Notes under the pieces: model-generated | What the model was told of the DNA's origin: nothing | What the model saw: the letters and a program-made list of their open reading frames with translations, nothing else | Databases searched by the model: none | Position numbers and translations under genes: made by a program | Part shown: piece by piece, positions 39,161 through 51,653 of the stretch | Layout: the number at the start of each line of letters is the position of its first letter | How positions within the stretch are numbered: the stretch's first letter is position 1 | Origin: Erpobdella octoculata | Taxonomy: Eukaryota > Annelida > Clitellata > Hirudinida > Erpobdellidae | DNA length: 64,000 nucleotides | Direction of reading: 5' to 3' | NCBI GenBank assembly: GCA_963978895.1 | Contig: OZ022240.1 | Location: 7,529,737 to 7,593,736 of the forward strand

Positions 39161-39215
39161 AGTGACATTTGGTCACTTGGAATAACAGCTATTGAACTTG
39201 CTGAGGGCAAGCCAC
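39161..39215 (+). CDS. Misshapen-type kinase, exon 8
   Basis: Encodes SDIWSLGITAIELAEGKP plus one base of the next Pro codon (kinase subdomain IX). Acceptor TTTTCAG, donor GTAAGT, phase 1 at the end. Confidence 0.97.
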
Positions 39216-40180
<965 letters not shown>

Positions 40181-40235
40181 TGAGTTATACACTTTATCGG
40201 TTTATAAATTTATTTATATATATTTGTATTTTTAA

Positions 40236-40511
<276 letters not shown>

Positions 40512-40815
40512 TAATTTTGTAAATAAGATTTATTTTATTAGCCTGCTATGCCATTATTATATTTCTTAATAATTTTGTTATTTTCTTCTTATTTTATATG
40601 TTTCAGGAAGTTTAAACTTAAAATTCATCATAATTATGTCTTCCAATTTTAAGAAAAGGTTTTTATATTAAACGAACATTAAAACAGCACGTATATGAAG
40701 TTTTATTGTTCCTTAAAGATACATTTATTTATTTTTCATTTTAAAGTTGAAATTGTTTTTAATTTTTCATGAATAAAATCTTTAAAGATAAATTTATTTG
40801 TTTTTCATTTGAAAG

Positions 40816-40891
40816 TTGACGAGCACGAAACGGATTTTGAATACGAGGGAAGTGATGGAGATGATGGAGAAAGAGTTGACGGAGATCCCAG
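40816..40891 (+). CDS. Misshapen-type kinase, exon 11 (acidic linker)
   Basis: Encodes DEHETDFEYEGSDGDDGERV and DGDP, matching the vertebrate EKDETEYEYSGSEEEEEE region. The acceptor GAAAG is poor in pyrimidines but the phase fits; ends in phase 2 before GTTGAT. Confidence 0.88.
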
Positions 40892-41960
40892 GTTGATATA
40901 ATATCTTCTCTATCATTCATATCCTTGCAGTGCTTTTGTTTGCTTGTTTGTCTGCTTGCTTGCTTATTTGTTTGTTTGTTTGTTTGCTCAGGAAGTTATA
41001 TTGAATAAACCTCAATTGAACTTTAGTGATTGCTTCACTTGATTGAATGAGTTCCTGGATGCAGTCTGGATGGGGGAGAAATTCATTCATATGAGGAACT
41101 GCTGTATTTTTTTATCCTCATCATCATCATTAATTTGTATTGGTATAAATCATCATTATTATTAATCAGCGACTTGGTGTGGACATGTTATTAAGACACA
41201 GTTTCATTGTTCATTCTGAACAGGTTCTAGTAGTGGTGGAATGTCTTCTTTTCTTTTCTATACATGTCAGGACTGAAAAAGTTCATTATTTTGTATGACT
41301 CATTAGTTAGATTGCAAATAAACATTTCTGTTGGCAGCAAACGTCCATTCGACTGATGACAATTACAACTTTCCATAGAATGTTACAGATATATTGAAAT
41401 ATGTTTCGATTCGGTTCAGACACGATTGCATTGGGATTATTTATTTTTCACTACCATGATATATGATTATTTTTCTAGACTCAGAAGTTTACATCTCTAC
41501 TGTGTTGTGTTGTGTTGTGTTGCATACTCACAACAACATCAACATTGTTTTATTATGCAAATGAATTATAGCAAGTCAACTTTTTCATTCTCTATCGTTA
41601 TTGATGTTATTGATGTCGAGATAATAATATTTATGTGTTCTATTTGTTTTTTGTTGCTTTCAATCTTCGATTGAGTACAAGGTATTCTACAATTATTAGC
41701 TAGTCATACATAACTTAAAGGTATGCTGTCACTCTTGCTCTTTCATCTCAGTTGATGACATGACGAGTCCTTTCAGACAGATAGATGACCGTTGACCATG
41801 TTTTAGATATTTATGCAAGAACTCAAAATTGGTACTGCTTGAGATTGCTTGTGATGAATTGCGTTTTGTATTTATTTCTGGACCTCTTTTTTTGAAGCAA
41901 CTTCCTTATATTTTATTATTTGTTTTGATGTGTTTTTTTATTGTTATACAAAATGTTAAA

Positions 41961-41991
<31 letters not shown>

Positions 41992-42008
41992 TTATTCAAA
42001 AATCTCAG

Positions 42009-42235
42009 CTCCATAATTCAAATACCCGGAGAATCGACACTGAGAAGAAATTTCCAACACATTCAAGAGGGTGAGGGCAGAAGAACACCGAACCCCTTCT
42101 ACGTTCCTCCGCCTGCCCCTGTCAGATCCACCAGCAAACAGAACGACGCAGTTTCTGTGACGGATTTTGAAAACAGCGACCTTGATGAGGAATACGGTCG
42201 TGATGATGGAAGTCGAAGCAATGGTGATGTCACTG
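42009..42235 (+). CDS. Misshapen-type kinase, exon 12 (Nck-docking motif, shortened middle region)
   Basis: Encodes SSIIQIPGESTLRRNFQHIQ, then RRTPNPFYVPPPAPVRSTSK and SVTDFENSDLDEEYGRDDG. GESTLRR is the conserved start of the middle region. VTDFENSDLDEE corresponds to VTDYSSSSEESGTTDEE, which in vertebrates comes after several hundred residues of coiled coil and Q/P-rich sequence, here reduced to about 35 residues. PPAPVRSTS fits the Nck SH3 ligand form PxxPxRxxS. Two donors are possible in the same phase: GTGATG after 42223 or GTGAAT after 42235. Both lie in the first unit of a 52-bp tandem repeat; reading on gives a stop at 42241. Confidence 0.88.
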
Positions 42236-42590
42236 GTGAATAAATAGTTTATTTTTATATCATATTAAATAAATGGTGATGCCACTGGTGAATAAATAGT
42301 TTATTTTTATATCATATTAAATAAATGGTGATGTCACTGGTGAATAAATAGTTTATTTTTATATCATATTAAATAAATGGTGATGTCACTGGTGAATAAA
42401 TAGTTTATTTTTATATCATATTAAATAAATGGTGATGTCACTGGTGAATAAATAGTTTGTTTTTATATCATATTAAATAAATAGTGATGCCACTGGTGAA
42501 TAAATAGTTTATTATTATATCATATTAAATAAATGGTGATGCCACTGGTGAATAAATAGTTTATTTTTATATCATATTAAATAAATGCTG
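42220..42590. repeat. 52-bp tandem repeat built on an exon end, 7 copies
   Basis: The unit starts with the last bases of exon 12 (AATGGTGATGTCACTGGTGA) and continues with ATAAATAGTTTATTTTTATA and TCATATTAAATA. Copy starts are spaced exactly 52 bp (42220, 42272, 42324, 42376, 42428, 42480, 42532), with a few substitutions. Each copy therefore carries both candidate splice donors and the in-frame stop. Confidence 0.93.
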
Positions 42591-42888
42591 AAAATAATTT
42601 AATAAGCAGAATATTATTGAAAACATTCTTCCTGATTTATAAAATCTGATGTCAGCATAGAATAAAGATTAGAGATTTTTTTCTTGGTTTACAAATTGTT
42701 GAGGTCCTTGTTGGATTACAACCTGTTAGTGTTAATAGCAGATGAAAACCTAATTTTGATTTCATATCAATAGGTGTTGGTTTTTAACTCAGTTTAAAAA
42801 TGTTTGCATTATAAATTATTAATTTGCTTATTTAAAGACACAAATGATTTGAAATGTAAATTTGTGTTAATTTATACGATGTTATCAG

Positions 42889-43155
42889 TCAAAGAGGATG
42901 AAGAGGAAGACGAGGAAGATGTCAATTCGATTCATTCTCCCGTTCTCAATTCATCGCTGGAGTCCGACAAACATTGCATCACTACACCGTCACCTGATCA
43001 GCCTCAACCTCCTCTTTCTAATCATCATCATCACCAACACAATCATCATCACCACCGTCAGACCCGAGGTGTAGATGTAATCAGATTGCCCAATGTTGTT
43101 GGCAAAAATCCAAAGTCATCTGCAATGTCAGAGCCCCAGCAAAGAAAGCAGAAAG
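42889..43155 (+). CDS. Misshapen-type kinase, exon 13 (acidic and His-rich linker)
   Basis: Encodes KEDEEEDEEDVNSIHSPVLN, then a proline-rich TTPSPDQPQPPLS, a histidine run (NHHHHQHNHHHHRQ) and VDVIRLPNVVGKNPKSS. Acceptor GTTATCAG, donor GGTTCA read as G|GTTCAA; phase 1 on both sides, matching exons 12 and 14. This segment is not conserved in sequence with other species, and the call rests on phase, acidic composition and position. Confidence 0.8.
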
Positions 43156-43466
43156 GTTCAATTTAGATATGAATAATTATTTTTATTTTATTTGTTGGAA
43201 TGTTATATAATATCCATCTTGGCATACATTTATTACTTATGCATGTAAGTTAATAATGTTTGTACATTAAACTTGTATGTATAGCGTAATAGCATCACTT
43301 GGATTTGATTGTCTTTGAAGTGTTGTCGAATTACGTTGCGCCATCTATCATACATGTGGAAAATTCCACTGTTGGAATTTTTGCTGTTTGAAATTATTTA
43401 CTTATTATGCAAATCAGCTGTTGATATGTTTAGAGAATTATGTGTAATATGTTATTATTATTGCAG

Positions 43467-43516
43467 GACCTGGTCATGACAGTAAAAGAGACTCGCGACA
43501 TAGCAACAAATCAGAT
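43467..43516 (+). CDS. Misshapen-type kinase, exon 14
   Basis: A short exon encoding GPGHDSKRDSRHSNKSD. Acceptor TATTGCAG, donor GTTAGT. Enters in phase 1 and leaves in phase 0, consistent with both neighbours. Ser/Arg-rich linker. Confidence 0.75.
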
Positions 43517-43641
43517 GTTAGTTTAAATTTTTCTTTGATTTGTTTTCATTTCGGTTGTATTGTGTAAAACTGTATGAATAAAAGTTTTAAATTTCATAAA
43601 AATCAAGGATTTTTTCGTTAAGTTTTTTAAGTTAAATTCAG

Positions 43642-43796
43642 GAAGCTAAAAGCTGTTCTTCTCCACAAGCGGACGTTTCCATAAATTCCACAGGAGGAAC
43701 TTCTTTACCTTTCGCAGAAGATGAATCGGACGATGATCATTCGACAGCCGGGTGTGATGGAGCGTATCTTGTTTCAGAATCTGTTTCTAAACCTTT
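43642..43796 (+). CDS. Misshapen-type kinase, exon 15
   Basis: Encodes EAKSCSSPQADVSINSTGGT, then FAEDESDDDHSTAGCDGAYL and VSESVSKP. Acceptor AATTCAG, donor GTTAGT, ending in phase 2. Acidic, Ser-rich linker between kinase and CNH domain. Confidence 0.8.
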
Positions 43797-44352
43797 GTTA
43801 GTTTTTCTTCTTCTTTTCAAAATCTCTTGTTCTCTTTTGTAAATGTATTAAGTTCTTTTGAAATTTTATTTAATAGATGTTATATATTTCATGATTATGT
43901 GTACATGGGTAAGGTTTCAAAATTTTCATTACATTTCAATAAAAAGAAGACTTGTTATCAAGCAGCAGTATATTTTTATTAGGAAGAAGTTTTTGAATGA
44001 ACGAGTCTTAATTTAATTGTTTAAAAATAATTGTTCATTGAATACTCAGCAGTACATGTCATTAAGCATTCATCAGTTCACCCCCCCCATTCACTCCCCC
44101 CTCTCCTCCCCGATCTGTTCTTTGTTGAATGATCTTATTTCATTCCTAGTTCCAATGATCTTTATAAAACTAAATTAGATGATTTGTAAAATTATTTTTA
44201 TAGAATTAGAAATATGTTATTTGAAACAACTGAAATTGAAGTTAAATAAAAAAAATATTCACTTGTTCATAAGCACACTCTGGGGAATAAGTATTAAATT
44301 TTCTCTGCCTCAATGTTTTTAATTTTAGTTTTTTTAAATATTTTAAATATTT

Positions 44353-44383
<31 letters not shown>

Positions 44384-44578
44384 TTATTATTTTAATAATC
44401 ATCCTAATATTTCTCGTTGTGTTTGTGTATATTTGTCTGACATCTATTTTAATAAAGTTTTCATTTGAAGATTAAGTATCGTAACGTTAACATCGATCAA
44501 TCTACTTCCCTACTTTGATATCTGTTGTTTGTTTATTTATTTATTTGTGATCTCTGTAACTTGATGACATTCTTCCAG

Positions 44579-44625
44579 GCCTTCTGGTACTGCATCTGAA
44601 GTTTTGGAATGCCTCATAGAAGAAG
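44579..44625 (+). CDS. Misshapen-type kinase, exon 16
   Basis: Completes a Leu codon and encodes PSGTASEVLECLIEE. Acceptor CTTCCAG, donor GTTTGT; leaves in phase 1 and joins exon 17 in frame. Confidence 0.75.
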
Positions 44626-45503
44626 GTTTGTTTTTTTAGCAGTGCTGATTTGTGTTTATTTATTTATTTTTTCATACAATGCTTGTTGCTTAAGAAATTA
44701 GTTATATTCATTATTAATCTTGTTAATGTTCAGACTGGAGTGGTAAGCCCTCGGACGAACTAATCTGAGTTCTTACTGGTTGTTACCTCGATGTTTATTA
44801 AACCTGTCTGAATTGGCTTTTGAGGGACTTTGAAATTGCATTAATTATTGATCTCTGAGATTTTTTAGGAGTCTGTTGATCTTGTCTAGTGTGACCTGGT
44901 GTTATTGGGGCTCTTTTAGGTCTCCTAAAAGTGCTTAATAAATTAGATTGATTGACCAATTGGCTGGTTGGTTTTTCTGTCATTCTGGTGAGTTGACCCG
45001 TTTGGTTGTCATAACATGCTTTATCAGTCTGTTCTGTTGACAGATGGATGGGATTCTTGCTGATTAGAGGAACCTGCATAATGTTGAATTTTGCCTTTGG
45101 AAATTCTTTGCCAGAGATTGTCCAGACATTGATGAGGGATAGAATGTTTCCAATATTTATTGAATAGAAAAATAAAATAAATAATTGTTAAATAATTATC
45201 TGTTATGTTAAGTTGAATTAACTATAATAGACTAAGAAGCTGCTAGCACCTTAAATGGTCTATAGCAATCCTATCAAGCCATTTTTCCAATTCATTCTGC
45301 AACTCAGGAAGATGTGTAAGTTGTTAGCAGCAGAATACTCAGAGTAGTTTAATAAGCAGTTCTGTTCATATTATTTGTTGTTTAAATTATTAATTTGTGG
45401 TTGAAGTTATGGCAACCATCAATCAATTGTTTTTATATAAATTTGTTATAAAATATTTAATTTGATTAAAATGTAATATTCATATTATTAAACTTCAACA
45501 CAG

Positions 45504-45574
45504 AACAAGAAAACACAAAAATTATTGATTTGAGGAGAGATGAAAACGAATCAACTCTCATTAGGAGCAAATCT
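45504..45574 (+). CDS. Misshapen-type kinase, exon 17 (last certain exon)
   Basis: Encodes EQENTKIIDLRRDENESTLI then RSKS. ESTLIRSKS corresponds to the vertebrate EGTLIVRQT region that precedes the CNH domain. Acceptor CAACACAG, donor GTGAGT, phase 0 at the end. The remaining family sequence (FTPFIDPRLL block, PEIRKYKKRF and the CNH domain) was not found with confidence in the window. Confidence 0.85.
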
Positions 45575-45821
45575 GTGAGTTGAACAATTATTTATTTAAA
45601 AGTTTTTATTAAATTAATACTTGTTATTTTATTTATTTATTTATTATATCTTTCTGTTTTATCTCACCTATCAAATTGTTATCTGAAAATCATTTACAAC
45701 TTCAGCGATTAAAAAAAATAATGAAACATGAATTCAGTAATAAAAATGCTATAATTGTTGTTTTCAACAAAGTTTTGTCAACTTTTGAATGAGTCAGTTA
45801 TGAGAGGGTGGGTTAGTGTTT

Positions 45822-45900
45822 GGGTGAGTAAGTGAGTGAGCGAGTGAGTGAGTAAGTGAGTGAGTAGCTGAGTGAGTGAGTGAGTGAGTGAATAAATGAA
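45822..45900. repeat. (GTGA)n microsatellite
   Basis: About 80 bp of GTGA repeats with small interruptions. Confidence 0.9.
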
Positions 45901-47639
45901 TGGATGAATGGATGGTGCACTAACCTTGGAAATCTCCCATATTCAAAATGCCTGTCAAATGTCACCCCCAATCGCCTGAGATCAGCGCAAATGCAATTTT
46001 GCCATTTGCTTTTATCTCTGCTTGATGACCGTAGCAGTGATGATGACGTTTGTGGTTGAAACAGATTTTCGGTTGTGGTGGTGGTGGTAAAGATGATTGC
46101 AGTGAGTAGAGTAGAACCAGCTGGCTATCATTTTTGTACCCCCCCATGGTGTTAATGGGGGATGTGATAGAGTGACAAATGATGTGTGGACTGTTGTGCT
46201 GGTAGCCATTAACGTTTGGAAGCCTGGGGATAGTGATTTCTAGTCGTCATTGAATTGGGAGCAGTCCCAATGGGATGCAAACGAAGCAATTTATTAGGGT
46301 GGCAGTCTAATCCCACCTGAGTTCATTCCATGATTCCCTCAATTGAGGATGGATTTTGTCCATGCATGTGTGTTTTTCTGTGCGTGATGTTTTGCGCCCA
46401 TTTTTATTTAAATTTAAATTTATTTCAAATTTTATTTAAAATAAATAATAGCTTGGATGAATTTAATTGTTATTTAGGTTTTAATATGCAATCGTAGGAC
46501 AAAATTCATCACAGACCCTTTCAGCTGATTTTTGTTGCAATTTATTCGTATGAATTATTTGTTTTATTTTCATCAACTTATTTTGACCCGGGTTGATGGA
46601 ACGAGGTTTCGATTACTTACGAGTATTTATAGAGAAGTTCACGAGAGGGTGATCTGGATGACGGGTGACCCACATGGGCGAAAGTCCAGATTTGAGTCTC
46701 ATTGTGGACTACCATAATGTGGTTGAAATGTTTACAGAGATGATGATAGTGGTGATGATGGTGGTGGTAATGGTGGTGGTAATGATTTCAAGTAACCTCT
46801 CATAACAAAATACGTCATTCATAGTTTGTTGAAACAATTTTTATCGTTTGTTACGTGATAGTACAATTTATCGTTTTTTTTAATAATTTGTAATTTATTT
46901 GTCTTCTGACGTGTAATAAAATTATAACTATGGAAAGCAGATAGATGAATGATGTTGGTGGTGGTGGTGGTGGTGGTGGTGGGTTGTACTTGTAACACAA
47001 TTAAAATGTCCATCATAATTTGTATTCTTTTATTCAGTTTTATGGTTGATCAAAAATATCTTAGAACATCCAAAAATTTGTAAATAAACATAATTCTTCT
47101 GAGATAGTTATTCATTTACTGATTATTCCTGAATAATTAAAGATGTTTTTTAATGTGCAGTTAGTGGTAGCTACTTTTAAAAAGATTTTAGATATACAAA
47201 AAAGTGAATATTTTCCCAAATATTCTTTTTTAAGGTTTTCATTAATTATTTTCATCACTCTACAAAAGTACAAGCGACCTTGTCGTTATAAAATAATAAT
47301 AATAACAATAAAAATATGTTAATATTAAATTAATGATCATAATAAATATCCATACAAACCTTTAATTTATTAGAACAACTGCTTACATGCAACTTCCAAT
47401 CATCATCATCTTGTTTTCTTTCTTTTTTATATATTGTTTTTTTAATGTCGTATTATCATTATTATGATTATTTTTTCATCTCCATGTCCAGTGTTTTCGC
47501 TGTTTTTATTGCTGGTTGATAGGATGGACCCGTTGATGGCTTGTCTGTTTTTCAATTGTACGTAAGAGACACTAAATATGATTAGTTGGTAGAGATATGA
47601 CCTTGATGCAGTAAAAGGTAAAAGTCACCGTACATAGTG

Positions 47640-47935
47640 AAGATCACCCGATACATTGAAAGTCATTTCATGCAGTGAAGGTCAATGCAATGTAGGTCAC
47701 TCAATGTAGTGTAGGTCATTCAATGTAGTGTAGGTCACTCAATGTAGTGAAGGCCACTCAATGTAGTGTAGGTCACTCAATGTAGTGAAGGCCACTCAAT
47801 GCAGTGTAGGTCACTCAATGTAGTGAAGGCCACTCAATGCAATTTAGGTCATTCAATGTAGGTTACTTGATGCAGTGAAGGTCACTCACTACAATGTAGG
47901 TTACTTGATACAATAAAGGTCACTGAATATAGTAT
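47640..47935. repeat. 19-bp minisatellite, about 14 copies
   Basis: Unit CACTCAATGTAGTGTAGGT with AAGGC variants; ends degenerate. Confidence 0.9.
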
Positions 47936-48446
47936 AATTCTCTTTTTTATAGTTTTTGTTCTCATCAAAAGATTCCTACTTCAGTTTATGTGAGATTCCA
48001 ATCACTATGGTTTATTGTAATCACCATAGTGCTAGTCATTGAGTCATTAGAGAGTTTTTGTTCTGTCTGATGTGATACATCATCAGTATCAGCAGGCCAC
48101 TGCAGCAGAGTAAGTAAACCTGGCTGACCTTTCTTATTTACAGCCGTTCACCTTTAGTATTGGCTTTCCTGGAAAGACATGTTGACCGGTGTCTATTTGA
48201 TGATACTGTGATGTAATAATAACTTGTGTCATCTCTAAAATGAATGAATGACTGCTGGAGAAGTAAAAGATTTTTTTTACTCATGTTGTTCTTCACTGGA
48301 CATTTAAATTGACGGTGTCTCGTTTTATTTGCTTGCACTTGCTTGGAGATGAGCTTTCACGGGAGTGAAAGAATATCTTATTAAGATGACGCATTTCTTA
48401 CATCGTTGGAATGGACGTCTGCTAAGAGGGATCATCCGCATATCCA

Positions 48447-48715
48447 CCCATCTACCATCCACCCATCTACCATCCACCCATCTACCATCCACCCATCTAC
48501 CATCCACCCATCTACCATCCACCCATCTACCATCCACCCATCTACCATCCACCCATCTACCATCCACCCATCCATCCATCTACCATCCACCCATCTACCA
48601 TCCACCCATCTACCATCCACCCATGCACCCATCTACCATCCACCCATCTACCATCTACCATCCACCCATCTACTATCTACCTATCCACCCATCTACCATC
48701 CATCTACCATCCACC
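48447..48715. repeat. 15-bp minisatellite, about 17 copies
   Basis: Unit ATCCACCCATCTACC. Because the unit length is a multiple of three, frames on both strands stay open (WVDGR, STHLP repeats). These are not genes. Confidence 0.95.
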
Positions 48716-48889
48716 AAACTTCCTGCCTTTCTTTCTTTCCCTACTAACCACAAAGTTGTAACATTTCCTTGTTATTTCGTGCGGCATTCAAACAGGTCCA
48801 CACTTTTATAGTATTAATTATTATCCCACTATTCAGAAGATTGGCAGTCATTAAGTCATGATGTTTATTTTTAAATATTGATGTTTGAC

Positions 48890-49190
48890 ATCAATTGATC
48901 ATTGCATCATTTCATGAAATGTATTTTTAAATATTGATGTCCATTTATTGTATCATTTCATGAAATGTATTTTTAAATATTGATGTCCATTTATTGTATC
49001 ATTTCATGAAATGTATTTTTAAATATTGATGTCCATTTATTGTATCATTTCATGAAATGTATTTTTAAATATTGATGTCCATTTATTGTATCATTTCATG
49101 AAATGTATTTTTAAATATTGATGTCCATTTATTGTATCATTTCATGAAATGTATTTTTAAATATTGATGTCCATTTATTGTATCTGACAC
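48890..49190. repeat. 46-bp minisatellite, about 6.5 copies
   Basis: Unit ATTTCATGAAATGTATTTTT followed by AAATATTGATGTCC and ATTTATTGTATC. Copies are nearly identical, so it is a recent expansion. TTTCATGAAA is a palindrome within each unit. Confidence 0.95.
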
Positions 49191-49275
49191 AATCGAAATG
49201 AGGTTAATGGTCGTTGTAAGCATCGAGAAATTTGTCCTTGTCATGATGCTGATGAAGTTTTCTAAAGGACAGTCA

Positions 49276-49385
49276 TGTTGATTGTGGTGTGATGTGATGT
49301 GATGTGGTGTGATGTGATGTGATGCGATGTGATGTGATGCGATGCGATGTGGTGTGATGTGATTTGATGTGATGCAATGCAATGT
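49276..49385. repeat. Degenerate (GATGT)n repeat
   Basis: Pentamers GATGT/GGTGT/GATGC with about 20 copies. Confidence 0.9.
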
Positions 49386-49451
49386 GAGTGTGTTATCATC
49401 GTATCATCGACAGTTGTGGATTTTTATATAATTGAAGGAGACGTTTATGAT

Positions 49452-49455
<4 letters not shown>

Positions 49456-49519
<64 letters not shown>

Positions 49520-49540
49520 AGGGAGAGAGGGAGGGAGGGA
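49456..49540. repeat. (GA)n microsatellite
   Basis: GA repeats grading into GGGA repeats. Confidence 0.95.
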
Positions 49541-49917
49541 GAGATGATCTCATGGGTTTTATGCGTGGAATCAGATGGCGAGCTTATTTATATTCTTGTT
49601 TAAATGAGATAAAAATCAAATGAAAATGAAATAAAATATGAACTTACGAAGGTTGTCCTTATGAGTCATCATTCGTATGCGAACAATAATTACGGTGAAA
49701 TATTACCAACAACTATTCAACGATTCCAAAGCAGAATATAGAAATAAATAGTTTTATTCTTTCATTATAGTAACTAACTGGTATGAAATCTAGTTATTAA
49801 GAGTTTCTGAATATTTACACAAGAGACATTTGATATTATCGACATTTTTTCTTAAACAATTTGATGTTTAAGAAAATAATAATCGGACACAGTGGCTGGT
49901 AATAAGAGCGTGTCCTG

Positions 49918-50026
49918 TCAAGTTCGTCCATCCTGGTTGTCATCGTCTGCCAAACAATCGTACTTCATTTCGTTGACGGTCAACGAGTAATCGCCAAATA
50001 ACCACGAGCCTCGTTTTAGCAATTTC
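49918..50026 (-). other. Coding-like 36-codon stretch on the minus strand, function unknown
   Basis: On the minus strand this reads KLLKRGSWLFGDYSLTVNEM then KYDCLADDDNQDGRT and a TGA stop. It has balanced amino-acid composition and higher GC than its surroundings, and a CAAG possible acceptor stands just before it. It could be the last exon of a gene nested in the kinase intron or a decayed exon. I do not recognise the sequence and find no partner exon. Confidence 0.25.
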
Positions 50027-50472
50027 TTGGGGGGGTCAAACTTTTTCCGATAATTTATTCTGCAAAAATTTTCTAACAAATCTATACTTTTGCCTCCAAA
50101 GATAGCTTATGACCAGGGGGTAGTCGGAGAGACATTTTCAAAAATTTTCTTGACCTCTTTACACTTTTGCCTCCAGAAATAGCTGATCGCCGGGGGATTG
50201 TTGGGGGGGTACTTTTTCCAAAAATTTCCGAAAAACCGTCTTTATTCTATATCAAAAAAATTTTCTTTTTCAAAAATCTTAGGGGAGGGGGAAACTGCCC
50301 TTGCAAATATCTCCTAGCCAGCACAAAACGTGCACAGTAGTGCACACTATTAAAGTTGTTCTTCACTATTGTTACACCACTGGTCACTGGTTATTCGTAA
50401 TCTAATCCGTACATAGAAACGGACGCACGCACAAAGAACAAATGCCTCACTTATATATTCAATCATTTAAAG

Positions 50473-50477
<5 letters not shown>

Positions 50478-50517
<40 letters not shown>

Positions 50518-50518
50518 G

Positions 50519-50597
<79 letters not shown>

Positions 50598-50620
50598 GTA
50601 TTTTATATATATATATGCGT
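50478..50620. repeat. (AT)n with AATATGTATTTT interruptions
   Basis: Long AT repeat, interrupted twice by the same AATATGTATTTTATAT block. Confidence 0.95.
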
Positions 50621-50860
50621 GTGCGTGCATGCAGGCAGATGCGCGCATCCAATGTTTCTCGTCAGCAGCTTTAAAATGAAAGTAGGGAAGGATGAAAGCG
50701 GGAAGTTTTAAGTTCTTGGATGGTTGCTGAAGAAAGATAAATGCAATCTTTTGAGGATGTACATATAATATTATTTATTACAACATTATTACTAATTCAA
50801 TTAAAAATTATTGTTGGATAATAGAAACTACTTTAGAAAGTAGTCGGTTAATTTGAAATT

Positions 50861-51514
50861 ATGGATCAGTTTATGTGCTTCTTCAATGAAGCATTGCAGA
50901 AAAAACTGAAAATAATTTGGGGAAAATTTGATAACTCCTCGAGAAAAGAATCTACATGTTGCTTGCCTACCTGCTTCTCAAAATGGACGAAGGAGTTCTG
51001 TTTAGATGGAAGTGATAATGATCCTGATGAGTACGACGGTCATGATAGTGATTGTTATAAGAAGTCCAGTGGTGAGGATTGGAGGGATTGTGCTTTGTGG
51101 CACATCAGTGGTCACGATGGGAAGTTTTGCGATGGAATTTTCTCAGTTGGTGTTCTCTTGGATGGCTACATTAATGACGCAACTGGTGATTATGATGACA
51201 ACGATGATGACGCTGGAGCGAGCGCTAACTTGTGTAGCTGTGGTCACCATCATCATCATCATCATTTTACTCCACCGCGTAGCGAGGTTTCCCGCTGTAC
51301 ATCATTATCAACACCATCTCACGGCATGGGTTTCGGTTGGACACCTTGCACTGAACAGTTTAGGTTCTTTCGAATCGTCGACAACTATTACTATCACCAA
51401 TTCCAGCCTGTCGCAAACACGAAAAGTAAAAATAAGAATAATAATAATAATAATAATAATGCTGATAATAATCTTCCACCGTATGACTTACCTGGGATTA
51501 GAAAGCCTTTGGTG
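50861..51514 (+). CDS. Possible further exon of the Misshapen-type kinase
   Basis: A 218-codon open stretch ends at a strong GTGAGT donor (51515) in phase 0. It includes Asp-rich text (GSDNDPDEYDGHDSDCY), a histidine run followed by FTPPRSEVSRC, an Asn run and LPPYDLPGIRKPL. The last block is loosely like the DTPEIRKYKKRF that stands just before the CNH domain in this family, and exon 17 also ends in phase 0. In-frame phase-0 acceptors exist after ATGGATCAG (50869) and GCATTGCAG (50899). His and Asn runs also occur by chance in CAT/AAT repeats, so this may be fortuitous. The tail after 51515 is (TA)n intron. Confidence 0.35.
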
Positions 51515-51584
51515 AGTATGATTGGATGTAGTTGTTGTTCTCTTTTGATACCCTACACGCACTTGATGTGCTCTGTAATTATAT

Positions 51585-51587
51585 ACG

Positions 51588-51652
<65 letters not shown>
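51585..51652. repeat. (TA)n microsatellite
   Basis: About 68 bp of TA repeats. Confidence 0.95.

Positions 51653-51653
<1 letters not shown>

Noticed and set aside
44798..45079. 93-codon minus-strand frame
   Set aside because: Lies in kinase intron 16, shows no recognisable motif, and is within chance length.
46600..46740. Possible tRNA-derived SINE (AGATTTGAGTCTC)
   Set aside because: Only a weak B-box-like match, with no second copy or target duplication in the window.
48325..48811. WMVDG/STHLP repeat frames
   Set aside because: 15-bp minisatellite; same pattern open on both strands.
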